DNA of 58,036 bases from JALYXS01 sp051003795 (lineage in GTDB: Bacteria > Acidobacteriota > Terriglobia > Bryobacterales > Bryobacteraceae): positions 1-58,036 of the forward strand of contig JBPCKZ010000194.1 in NCBI GenBank assembly GCA_051003795.1, given 5' to 3'. The notes under the pieces were generated by a model. The model was not told the DNA's origin, did not search any database, and saw only the letters and a program-made list of their open reading frames with translations. The translations under genes and the position numbers were made by a program. This document shows, one piece after another, positions 17,362-25,334 of the stretch. Positions within the stretch are counted from its first letter, which is position 1, and every line of letters begins with the position of its first letter.

Positions 17362-17825
17362 ATCAAGCGCAGGAAATCATTGTTGATTGCGCTCTTTGCG
17401 TCGTAGTCCCCGCCACAGACGGCGGATATAAGGTGGCCTACGACGGCGGGTCAATCCAAAACGTCAAGTCTGGAAAGGCGTTGAGGATGTACATCGACTC
17501 CACTCAGATTCGGCTTGAGGCGGACCAAGCGGAACTTATGGCCATACCGGTAGCCGCTATTACGGAAATCAGTTATGGACAAGACGTACACGAAGAGTAG
17601 GAGCGGCCATCGGACTTGCCGTGGTCTCGCTGTGAACCGGGGCGCTCATGTTGCTGGCGAAATCAAAAAAACATTTCATCGGACTGACTTGGGACGATGC
17701 CGGGAAAAAGGGCGGCGTAGATTTTCAAGCGGATAAGAATGACTACCGCGGCGTCTTGGCGGGACTAGAAGGGGGTTACTGGAAGGAAGGCTGTTAATTC
17801 GGACGCGATGTCGGTCAAGAACTGA
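17362..17825 (+). pseudogene. Decayed small exported protein gene (YDGGS family, acidobacterial)
   Basis: Fragments of one protein are scattered over three frames. A signal-peptide-like start lies in one frame from 17362 (I-KRRKSLLIALFAS, where ATC may have been ATG). The next frame gives KVAYDGGSIQNVKSGKALRMY to ITEISYGQDVH, then a stop at 17598. Shifting frame gives GAAIGLAVVSL, an in-frame TGA, then TGALMLLAKSKKHFIGLTW and KNDYRGVLAGLEG. A third shift gives VTGRKAVNSDAMSVKN and a stop at 17825. I recognise the whole as a conserved small exported/membrane protein that I recall from acidobacterial genomes, function unknown. At least four lesions mean this is a true pseudogene. It is divergent from the broken TonB receptor. 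Confidence 0.7.
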
Positions 17826-18190
17826 GTTTGTAAGCAACTCAAATGAAACATGGCGTCTCGACAGCATCCCGGCTCGCGGCCCCGGTAAAAACGCTGCTTA
17901 TCGCGCGCGAACGCGGCGCGGGGACTTCCGGCATAGTGCCGTTTAGAAGCAATTCCGGTTCGTCTGCCCTCGCGATAAGCGGAGACATCCGAGTCCCGAT
18001 CCCAACGAGTTCGTCCGGTCCCAATTGGATTCTCGTCGCGAGATCGGCCGATACGGATGAGTTCTAGCGCGGCTTCCTGTTCGCGTGTAGTCATGCCCGG
18101 CATTGTTTAGTTCACCGGAGCCAGACTCTCACGTCTGGTCTTGCGAAGGACTGTAACACGTTGCACTCGATTCTTCCGACGGTCAGGTGT
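17826..18190. other. 365-base stretch without a convincing gene
   Basis: Both strands hold open frames of 60-110 codons here, but they mirror one another, have no good ribosome site and match no family I know. I see no clear promoter or terminator. It may be further debris next to the pseudogene at 17362-17825. Confidence 0.5.
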
Positions 18191-18265
18191 TGGAGGCGCG
18201 GGTCGGGATCGAACCGACGAATAAAGGTTTTGCAGACCTTTGCCTTACCACTTGGCTACCGCGCC
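18191..18265 (-). tRNA. tRNA-Cys (anticodon GCA), CCA encoded
   Basis: The minus-strand sequence folds as a standard tRNA: acceptor GGCGCGG pairs with CCGCGCC, the anticodon loop reads CTGCAAA (anticodon GCA), the T arm contains GTTCGATCC, and the discriminator is T, as expected for Cys. The CCA end is present at 18193-18191. The first ten bases overlap the 3' end of the upstream hydrolase reading frame on the same strand. Confidence 0.95.
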
Positions 18266-20061
18266 CGAGTGGAGGATCTATCTGGAAAATACCGCGCCGG
18301 GCGGGTGGAAGTCAAACTTTGGCTCGGGGCGGAATGGCTATCCGGTACCACCGGAAGCAGTATATACGACGGATGCGCACGGTCGTGAAACACAGTCTGA
18401 GCCGCTTTTCGCATCTCGGTACCATCCGCAATGGGACCGCCGGTATTGAGATTGCGATCGAATCGCGGAAAATTGCTGCTCGAAATTTCCAGCCGTAAAC
18501 CGTGGCCCTGGCGGAAGACGTTGCTGGTGACTCCGCCGTCGATCATCAGCTTGTAAATCTTTCCCGGCTCCAGCAAGGCCGGCGATTCGAGCGAATCGCG
18601 ATAACGCGCCCGCAGAATTCCGTCGGTGAGGTTGCGGGCCAGCCTCCCGGGGAGAACGTCGACCAGTTTGGCCGTGAAATCCGTGTCCACTGCGGATGTG
18701 GAAGCATAGAGCACGACACGAATCGGCCCGGTAACCTCCAGGTCTTCCCGCAAGGGCGGCGTCGTGTAAACCAGTACGTCGCGCCGCTTCTCCACCGCGC
18801 GCTGGTCCATGGGGCCCCATGGGAAAATTTTTGGATCGCAACAGACCGCCCCTCCCGCCGTGGGTACAGGGTTCCGCGGGTCGTAAACAAAATGGTCGGG
18901 CGCGGAGCGTTCAGCGGGCTTCAACGCCAGCACCCCGGTTGCCAAGTAGAAACGGACGGCCCTGGCTCTTCGCAACGGCCATTCCCGCTCGTCGCGCCAA
19001 ATGTTCGCGCCCATTACAAAAATACGCACCGGCGGCTTCGAATCGAGCGCCGCGTCCTTGCTCTTGAGCCCGTTCTTAAGCCATCGATCGAACCACTCTA
19101 TCTGCGTCTTGCGCAGCGGAACGAGCCAGTTGGGACCGAAGTTGCCGCCGGTTAATCGCACCGACATGTTGTGTGGCCACGGGCCAATCAGAATCCGGTT
19201 GCGATCCTTCTTCTTGTTCAGGATCGCGAACGCATCCAAATCGCTTTCCACAAAATTGTCGTACCATCCGCCCACTGAAAATACCGGCACGCGCACATTG
19301 CCCAGTTTCCGGCGGGTGCTCATCGATTGCCAGAAGGCGTCGTCGGCGGGATGATCGAGCGCTTCCCTATACATTTCCGATTGCGCGCCCGTCGTCACGA
19401 TGTCCGCGCGCCGCAGGGGCAACGTCCAGATAAAGCTGCTGAAATCCGGCGGCCGGTACTCGGGGGCGCGCAGATTTTGCGAAATCCAGAGCAGGCGGCT
19501 GCCGAGTTTCATGGCGCCCCCGGTCGAATAAAACCGGTCGCGGTAATCGTCGTCGCCGCAGAACGCCGGAAAAATGGCCTTCAGATGCGGATTGTTCAGC
19601 GTGGCCGCTTTCCACTGGCAGATTCCAAGATACGATCCGCCCATCATCCCGATATTGCCGTCCGACCATGGCTGTTTCGCGATCCAGTTCAGCGTGTCGT
19701 CGCCATCGGCGGGTTCTTGCCGGAGCGGAGCGAACACACCCTCCGATTCATAACGCCCCCGCACGTCTTGCGCGACGATGGCGTAGCCATGATCGACAAA
19801 GGTCTGGTAATGGACGCCGATCGCCTCCCCTTTGCCGTAGGGCGTGCGAACGAGGACGGAAGGCACGCGCGCCGGAGTTCCGGGGCGGAAGATATTCGCG
19901 GCGAGGCGGACGCCATCGCGCATCGGGATGCGCGCGTGAAGCTGCTGAACGGTTTCGGCGGCCGAACAGAGCGCGACCTCTTGCACCAGAAAAAACACTA
20001 CCCGCGCGACAGGCACAACGCTTCCCAATACCGTTCGCCGACGCGTTCCGGAGAGTGACAT
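18256..20061 (-). CDS. CocE/NonD-family hydrolase (X-Pro dipeptidyl-peptidase S15-like), exported
   Basis: About 601 residues from the ATG at 20061; a GTG at 20016 giving a tidier leader (VARVVFFLVQEVALCSAA) is also plausible. The family pattern is clear: MRDGVRLAANIFRP, nucleophile Ser143 in GMMGGSYLGICQW, the GWYDNF and GPWPHN segments, and the jelly-roll C-terminal domain ending in HPSYILLPVVP with the catalytic His just before. Relatives hydrolyse acyl esters, beta-lactam precursors or X-Pro peptides; the substrate here is unknown. After the family's normal end about 28 extra residues follow, and the frame ends at a TAG lying inside the tRNA-Cys gene. The start overlaps the glycosyltransferase stop, so it is the last gene of that operon. 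Confidence 0.88.
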   Translation of the reverse strand: MSLSGTRRRTVLGSVVPVARVVFFLVQEVALCSAAETVQQLHARIPMRDGVRLAANIFRPGTPARVPSVLVRTPYGKGEAIGVHYQTFVDHGYAIVAQDVRGRYESEGVFAPLRQEPADGDDTLNWIAKQPWSDGNIGMMGGSYLGICQWKAATLNNPHLKAIFPAFCGDDDYRDRFYSTGGAMKLGSRLLWISQNLRAPEYRPPDFSSFIWTLPLRRADIVTTGAQSEMYREALDHPADDAFWQSMSTRRKLGNVRVPVFSVGGWYDNFVESDLDAFAILNKKKDRNRILIGPWPHNMSVRLTGGNFGPNWLVPLRKTQIEWFDRWLKNGLKSKDAALDSKPPVRIFVMGANIWRDEREWPLRRARAVRFYLATGVLALKPAERSAPDHFVYDPRNPVPTAGGAVCCDPKIFPWGPMDQRAVEKRRDVLVYTTPPLREDLEVTGPIRVVLYASTSAVDTDFTAKLVDVLPGRLARNLTDGILRARYRDSLESPALLEPGKIYKLMIDGGVTSNVFRQGHGLRLEISSSNFPRFDRNLNTGGPIADGTEMRKAAQTVFHDRAHPSYILLPVVPDSHSAPSQSLTSTRPARYFPDRSSTRAR

Positions 20062-21098
20062 TCGCGAATATGCCGCGCGGCTTGTCGTCCCACGTCGCGC
20101 GCGACCTGCGGGAAAGCCGCCGCCACCATCATATGTTCCAATAAGGCGCTCTCTTCGGCAATTCCCGATTCTATGCGAAAGCACGCGGTCTCCGGGTACG
20201 CGGCATTCTCGAGGCCGCGGGTCAGCATCGCTAGCTTGCCCATCCCCATGAGCCGGACGGCGATTCCGGAGGTCTCGGCCGCGCTTGGATAGCGCAAATT
20301 GATGCAGGCGTCGAGGGAGGCGGCGGCCATCGAAAAATCCAGCGCATTCATGTGTCCGGCGCGCGTCACTCCGGGCCGCCGAAGCAGCGGTTCGGCCGCG
20401 CGCGCGAGGTCGGTCGACACGAACTGGCCGGCAATCAGCAGCGCCGTGTTGGGCATGTTTCGATGAAGTTTTTCGAACTGGCGCAGAACCGCCACTACGC
20501 GCTTCGATTCGCGCAAGTAGCCGAAGACGCCGAAAAGGAACGCCCCGGGCGCAATGCCCAGGCGGGCGCGGAACCGCAGGCGATCCGCTGCATCGGGCAT
20601 TTCCGCGGGCTCCACCAGATGCGGAATCTCGACGACGCGCGCTTGGGGCGCATGGGCGCGCACCCGTTCCGCGGCCGCCGCATTGTGAACGACGACCGCG
20701 CGCGATGCCAGCGCAATGCGCTTCAGCATCGGATATTCGAAATACTTCGCATTCAGTGCGGAACCGGCGCGATTCCGCCAAAGCTCGCGCGCGAGCGACT
20801 GCTGCCAGTCGCCATAGTTGAAAGCGAATTCCTCGACATATTGTTCCTCGGTAAGGGAACCGAGAAAGAAGTGCTGCAGCACCGCATCGTGTAGCACGAC
20901 AACGCCGGGTTGACGCAGCGCCCGTTCGTAAATCGGCCCATGGATCCGATTGTTTCCGAGATGATACAGGTTTACATCGGAATGGCGCGGGGCAATTTCG
21001 ATTTCGCCGCGACGCCGGAGCGCCCTGAGGAGCGCGGCGGAATAGTCGGCCACGCCGGTCCGCGCGGGCGGCAGCGGAGAATAAAAGCCGATCTTCAA
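19998..21098 (-). CDS. GT4-like glycosyltransferase
   Basis: Protein of 366 residues. The N-terminus MKIGFYSPLPPARTGVADYS is typical of GT-B transferases that bind acceptor via a glycine-rich loop; the second Rossmann half shows LFGVFGYLRESKRV, LLIAGQF and the nucleotide-sugar region YPSAAETSGIAVRLMGMGK, where the E-T-S-G run matches the E-x7-E-like site of family 4. It has no membrane segment, so it acts in the cytoplasm, probably on a lipid- or protein-linked glycan. Its ATG overlaps the YggS stop by four bases and its end overlaps the CocE gene, an unusual but tight operon order. Confidence 0.85.
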   Translation of the reverse strand: MKIGFYSPLPPARTGVADYSAALLRALRRRGEIEIAPRHSDVNLYHLGNNRIHGPIYERALRQPGVVVLHDAVLQHFFLGSLTEEQYVEEFAFNYGDWQQSLARELWRNRAGSALNAKYFEYPMLKRIALASRAVVVHNAAAAERVRAHAPQARVVEIPHLVEPAEMPDAADRLRFRARLGIAPGAFLFGVFGYLRESKRVVAVLRQFEKLHRNMPNTALLIAGQFVSTDLARAAEPLLRRPGVTRAGHMNALDFSMAAASLDACINLRYPSAAETSGIAVRLMGMGKLAMLTRGLENAAYPETACFRIESGIAEESALLEHMMVAAAFPQVARDVGRQAARHIRECHSPERVGERYWEALCLSRG

Positions 21099-21766
21099 GG
21101 TTTTTTCCGCTTACCGAAAAGCGCGGTGCCGACTCGCACGCAGGTTGCGCCTTCTTCGATGGCAACCTCGAGATCGTTGGACATGCCCATCGAGAGTTCC
21201 GACAAGCCGGTTTTCTCCGCAAGCTCGCGCAGCCGCGCGAAGTATGGGCGCGAGTGTTCGGCGTCCTCCGACCAGGGCGGCACGGTCATCAGCCCGGTCA
21301 ACCGCAGATGGGAACAGGCGCGAACGGCATCCGCCAGCGCGGGAAGATCGGCCGGATCGGCACCGGTCTTCGATCCTTCAGGCGCGAGCTTGACCTCCAA
21401 CATCACCTCAACCGGTTTTCCAAAAGCATCCAAGCGCGCGGCGAGTTTGGCCGAGTCGACCGTCTGAATCACCTGAAAAAGCTCCACCGCTCTGGCGCAT
21501 TTATTCGATTGCAGATGTCCGATCAGGTGATACCGGGTCCCCGCCAGATCCGCCACGCTGGACGCTTTTTCGGCAAACTCCTGGACATAATTTTCGCCGA
21601 AATCGCGCAGCCCGAGTTCGTAGCCATCGAGAATCGCCTGAGCGGGAAAAACTTTTGTAACCGCGAGGAGCAGGATGCCGCCGGGATCCCGCCCGCAGCG
21701 GGCCGCGGCGGAATGGATGCGCTCGCGAACACGCGCCAGGCGATCGGCCAGGCCCGGATCGATCAT
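21095..21766 (-). CDS. yggS: YggS/PROSC-family pyridoxal-phosphate homeostasis protein
   Basis: Protein of 223 residues, the usual length. The PLP-binding Lys38 lies in LLLAVTKVFPAQAI, followed by family motifs FGENYVQEF, YHLIGHLQSNK, the VMLEVKLAPEGSKTG strand, LMTVPPW and the phosphate-binding LSMGMSNDLEVAI with RVGTALFG. The protein binds PLP without a known enzymatic reaction and keeps vitamin B6 and amino-acid pools balanced. It is the first gene of a three-gene minus-strand operon (4-base overlap with the glycosyltransferase). Confidence 0.95.
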   Translation of the reverse strand: MIDPGLADRLARVRERIHSAAARCGRDPGGILLLAVTKVFPAQAILDGYELGLRDFGENYVQEFAEKASSVADLAGTRYHLIGHLQSNKCARAVELFQVIQTVDSAKLAARLDAFGKPVEVMLEVKLAPEGSKTGADPADLPALADAVRACSHLRLTGLMTVPPWSEDAEHSRPYFARLRELAEKTGLSELSMGMSNDLEVAIEEGATCVRVGTALFGKRKKP

Positions 21767-21891
21767 GGCTTACTTGTAACATGCCGCGTTAGTCTGAATC
21801 TCCGGGGCAGGAAGTGAAATCATTGATACATCGGCTCTGCCACTGGCGATCCGAAATGGGGATTAGAACTGAATTAAGGAGAGAAAAATTT

Positions 21892-23102
21892 ATGGCGGAC
21901 GACAATACAAAAGCAAGCTCAAACGGGCATCCGGCCGCATCCGGGCAAGAAGCCCAATCCGACACTTTGACCACCCGGCAAGGACATCCTCTTATTGACA
22001 ATCAAAAATGCGCACGGTAGGCTCACGCGGGCCTACGACACCACTGGAAAATTACCCGTTTATCGAGAAAATCACGCATTTCGATCGGGAGCGGGTTCCT
22101 GAGCGCGTCGTGCATGCCCGCGGGGCCGGAGCGCATGGCTATTTCGAAGCGTATGGAACGGTTGGCGGCGAACCCATCGCGAAGTACACGCGCGCCAAGC
22201 TCTTCCAACAGAAAGGAAAGCGAACCCCGCTTTTTGTGCGCTTTTCCACTGTCGTGCATGGCAACCATTCGCCGAGACGCTACGCGATCCGCGCGGTTTC
22301 GCGGTCAAGTTTTACACCGAAGACGGCTATTGGGATCTCGGAAACAACCTGAAGGTTTTCTTCATTCGGGATGCCATCAAATTTCCCGATCTCATTCACG
22401 CCTTTAAACCGGATCCGGTGACGAATCGGCAAGACGCGCGGCGGATTTTCGATTTCATCAGTCTCAGTCCCGAGTCGATGCATATGATCAAGTGGCTGTT
22501 CAGCCCGTGGGGAATCCCGGCGACGTATCGCGAAATGCAGGGTTCCGGCGCCACCGGCGACCTATACGATGCCATCGAGCGCGGCGATTTCCCCGAGTGG
22601 GAAATGTGCGTCCAGATCATGTCCGACGATGAACATCCGGGAGCTGGATTTCGACCCGCTCGACGATACCAAGACTTGGCCGGAAGACAAGTTTCCGATG
22701 AAGCCGGTCGGACGCATGGTGCTGCGACGGGCAAATGGCGACACAGGTGGACTACGGCCCCGATCCGCACGTGAACTATGAACCGAGTTCGCTCGGCGGC
22801 TTAAAGGAAGCGCCTAAGATGGGCAAAGATCATACACCGCGTGTGGAAGGAAATCTGGTGCGGCAACACATCGAGCGCGAGAACCCCTTTCAACAGGCGG
22901 GTGAGCGATATCGTTCTTTTGAACCTTGGGAGAAGATGAACTCGTCGGCAATCTTGCCGGGGCATTGAGCCAGTGCACTCCCGAGATCCAGCAACGCATG
23001 ATCGGCATGTTGAAACAGTGCGACGCGGATTACGGGACGCGGGTGGAAGAGGGTATCAAAATGAAAATGAGCATGAAGGAGCCGGTGGGTAGCATGAAGT
23101 AG
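21892..23102 (+). pseudogene. Decayed clade-type heme catalase gene
   Basis: A good ribosome site (AAGGAG) precedes the ATG at 21892. Catalase is recognised piecewise: TTRQGHPLIDNQ, GSRGPTTPLENY, ITHFDRERVPERVVHARGAG (with the active-site His), KFYTEDGYWDL, ISLSPESMHMIKWLFSPWGI, DLYDAIERGDFPEW, LDFDPLDDTKTWPED, VDYGPDPHVNYEPSS, and a C-terminus ending at 23102. Lesions: one base lost in the A-run near 22004, one lost near 22275, one gained near 22638, one lost near 22935, plus deletions near 22552 (about 50 codons) and near 22730 (about 80 codons or more, removing the heme-ligand Tyr region). It cannot make an active enzyme. A normal protein would have about 480-500 residues. Confidence 0.9.
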
Positions 23103-23144
23103 CATCGGCTGGATCGCGAGCGGGGCCGCGGGCATCAAAGCTAC

Positions 23145-24161
23145 ATGTCAACCATGAAGGCAGCGCAAGTTACGAAGCCCGGCGGCCCTATCGAGATTGT
23201 CGAGCGGGAGATTCCCGAACCGGGCCCGGGGCAGGTTCGGCTGAAGGTGGAGGCGTGCGGCCTTTGCCACAGCGATTCCTACGCCAAAGAAAATAGGTGG
23301 CCCGGGATGAAGTACCCGCGCATTCCCGGACATGAAATCGCGGGAACTCTCGACGCTCTGGGCGAAGGAGTAGAGCGCTGGAAGACGGGGCAGCGCGTGG
23401 GCGTGGGCTGGCATGGCGGCCATTGCACGTTTTGCAATCCGTGCCGGCGCGGGACTTTCCTGGCTTGCGAGCAGCCTCGGATTCCCGGCATGACTTACGA
23501 TGGCGGCTACACCGAATACATGGTCACTTCCGCTCAAGGACTGGCCGGGATCCCGGATGCTCTGAGCTTCGAAGAGGCGGGACCGATCCTGTGCGCGGGC
23601 GTCACGACTTTCAACGCGCTCAGGCACAGTGGGGCCTTGGCGGGCGACCTGGTTGCAGTGCAGGGGCTTGGCGGTCTTGGACACTTGGGCGTTCAGTTCG
23701 CGAACAAGATGGGTTTCGAGACGGTAGCTATCGGACGCGGGGAAGATAAGAAAGAGATGGTGATGAAATTAGGCGCCCACCACTACATCGATCCGACGAA
23801 AGAAAAGCCCGCGCAAGCGCTTGGCAAGCTCGGCGGCGCGAAGGCGATACTTGCGACCGCGCCCGATAGCAAGTCGATGAGCGGACTGGTCGATGGGCTC
23901 GGCCTGGGCGGAGAGTTGATCGTGGTGGGGGCGAGCATGGACCCGATAGAGGCGAGTTCCATGTCGCTGATCGGGAGGCGCCGATCGTTGCGCGGTTGGC
24001 CTTCGGGCATTTCGACCGATTCCGAAGATGCGCTCCGCTTCTGCGCGATCACCGGGGTGCGTCCCATGATCGAGACGTTTCCCCTGTTGGAGGCGGCGGC
24101 GGCCTACGACCGTATGATGAGCGGCAAGGCGCGATTCCGAGTCGTCCTTAAAATGGGCTAG
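23145..24161 (+). CDS. Zinc-dependent alcohol dehydrogenase (AdhA/AdhP type)
   Basis: Medium-chain dehydrogenase of 338 residues. Catalytic-zinc ligands are in EACGLCHSD and PGHEIAG; the structural zinc site is complete, four cysteines in C-T-F-C-N-P-C and a fourth seven residues on. The NAD-binding turn is GLGGLGHLGVQFA. The group oxidises primary alcohols or reduces aldehydes in the cytoplasm. The ATG at 23145 is used; one at 23154 (MKAAQV) is an alternative. It overlaps the next gene by one base (TAGTG), so the two are likely co-transcribed. It begins 42 bases after the catalase relic and is itself intact. Confidence 0.93.
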   Translation: MSTMKAAQVTKPGGPIEIVEREIPEPGPGQVRLKVEACGLCHSDSYAKENRWPGMKYPRIPGHEIAGTLDALGEGVERWKTGQRVGVGWHGGHCTFCNPCRRGTFLACEQPRIPGMTYDGGYTEYMVTSAQGLAGIPDALSFEEAGPILCAGVTTFNALRHSGALAGDLVAVQGLGGLGHLGVQFANKMGFETVAIGRGEDKKEMVMKLGAHHYIDPTKEKPAQALGKLGGAKAILATAPDSKSMSGLVDGLGLGGELIVVGASMDPIEASSMSLIGRRRSLRGWPSGISTDSEDALRFCAITGVRPMIETFPLLEAAAAYDRMMSGKARFRVVLKMG

Positions 24162-25306
24162 TGCCCCCCGATTTCAAGCACGACCCACTCCATCTGGAGA
24201 CTCTCGCCGTTCACGCCGGACGGCGCGTCGATGTAGCCACGGGCGCGGTTACGCCGCCCATCCACATGTCATCCACCTTCGAGCGATCGGCGGAAGGGGA
24301 TTATCCGCTTGGTTTCTCCTACTCCCGCGAGGGCAATCCAAACCGGTTGGGATTGGAGCACTGTCTGGCCGCTCTCGAAGGCGGCAAAGAGGCGCTGGCA
24401 TTCTCATCGGGACTTGCGGTCCTTACGGCTATCGTGCAGGGCCTCGAACCGGGCGACCACATCATCGCGCCGACGGACGTCTACTACGGTTTAAAACAAG
24501 TAATCGGCCAAGTGTTCGCCAAATGGCCAATTGAAACCGATTACGTCGAAATGACGGATCTCGATGCGGTTCGTTCCGCCGTGCGCCCCGGCACGCGGCT
24601 GATCTGGATCGAAACGCCTTCCAATCCTCTTCTGAAGATTACGGACCTGGCGGCGGTAGCTCAAATCGCGCGCAAGGCAAACGCAATCACCGTGTGCGAC
24701 GGCACCTTCACCAGCCCGGTGTTGCAGCGGCCATTCGAATTCGGCATCGACATGGTAATGCACTCGACCACCAAGTACATTGGCGGCCATAGCGATTTGA
24801 TCGGCGGCGCTCTCATCGCAAAGCACGATAATTATTTATTCGAACGCGCGCGCAATTCGCAGCGCTACGGCGGCGCGGTTCCGTCGCCGTTCGATTGCTG
24901 GCTCGCGCTGCGCGGCGTTTCGACGCTGCCCTGGCGAATTCGCGCCCATTGTGAGAATGCGCTCGCGATCGCGGAGTTCTTGCAGTCTCATGCGAAAGTG
25001 GAGCGGGTTCACTACCCGGGATTGTCCGGCCATTCCGGACACGAACTCGCGAATCGCCAGATGCGCGGCTTCGGCGGAATGCTTTCGTTTGAAGTGCGCG
25101 GCGGGAAGCAAGACGCGATGGCCGTTGCGAGCAAGGTCCGGCTCGTCACCCGCGCCACCAGTCTGGGCGGCCCGCATAGCTTGATCGAGCATCGCGCTTC
25201 GATTGAGGGTCCACGGACGAAGACGCCGCCGAATCTGCTTCGGATGTCCATCGGGTTGGAGAATGCGGCGGATTTGACGGCGGACCTGGAGCAAGCGCTA
25301 AAGTGA
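24161..25306 (+). CDS. Cystathionine gamma-synthase/lyase-family PLP enzyme
   Basis: Protein of 381 residues starting at a GTG that shares a base with the preceding stop codon. Trans-sulfuration family features: TLAVHAGRRVD and TPPIHMSSTF at the start, YSREGNPNRLGLE (cofactor-phosphate contact from the neighbouring subunit), SSGLAVLTAI, the WIETPSNP and VCDGTF strands, and PLP-binding Lys205 in MHSTTKYIGGHSD. The C-terminus RATSLGGPHSLIEHRAS is also typical. The family includes cystathionine gamma-synthase, beta-lyase and gamma-lyase, which motifs alone do not separate. Pairing with an alcohol dehydrogenase rather than met genes gives no further hint. Confidence 0.92.
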   Translation: MPPDFKHDPLHLETLAVHAGRRVDVATGAVTPPIHMSSTFERSAEGDYPLGFSYSREGNPNRLGLEHCLAALEGGKEALAFSSGLAVLTAIVQGLEPGDHIIAPTDVYYGLKQVIGQVFAKWPIETDYVEMTDLDAVRSAVRPGTRLIWIETPSNPLLKITDLAAVAQIARKANAITVCDGTFTSPVLQRPFEFGIDMVMHSTTKYIGGHSDLIGGALIAKHDNYLFERARNSQRYGGAVPSPFDCWLALRGVSTLPWRIRAHCENALAIAEFLQSHAKVERVHYPGLSGHSGHELANRQMRGFGGMLSFEVRGGKQDAMAVASKVRLVTRATSLGGPHSLIEHRASIEGPRTKTPPNLLRMSIGLENAADLTADLEQALK

Positions 25307-25311
25307 TTCGC

Positions 25312-25332
25312 GGGGCGTGAAGCAGCCGCCCC
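25312..25332. terminator. Weak GC hairpin between convergent genes
   Basis: GGGGCG (25312-25317) and CGCCCC (25327-25332) can form a six-base stem with a nine-base loop, exactly between the stops of the two converging genes. There is no T-run on either side, so intrinsic termination is uncertain. Confidence 0.3.
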
Positions 25333-25334
25333 AA

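Noticed and set aside
17765..18103. Minus-strand frame of 112 codons, with a second overlapping frame at 17839-18024.
   Set aside because: Both overlap the end of the decayed gene or simply mirror a plus-strand frame; no family or start signal supports either.
20062..21222. Upstream extension of the CocE-type frame by almost 390 codons.
   Set aside because: It runs in another frame over the well-supported glycosyltransferase gene and is Arg/Ala-rich with no motif; the leader at 20061 or 20016 fits the family start.
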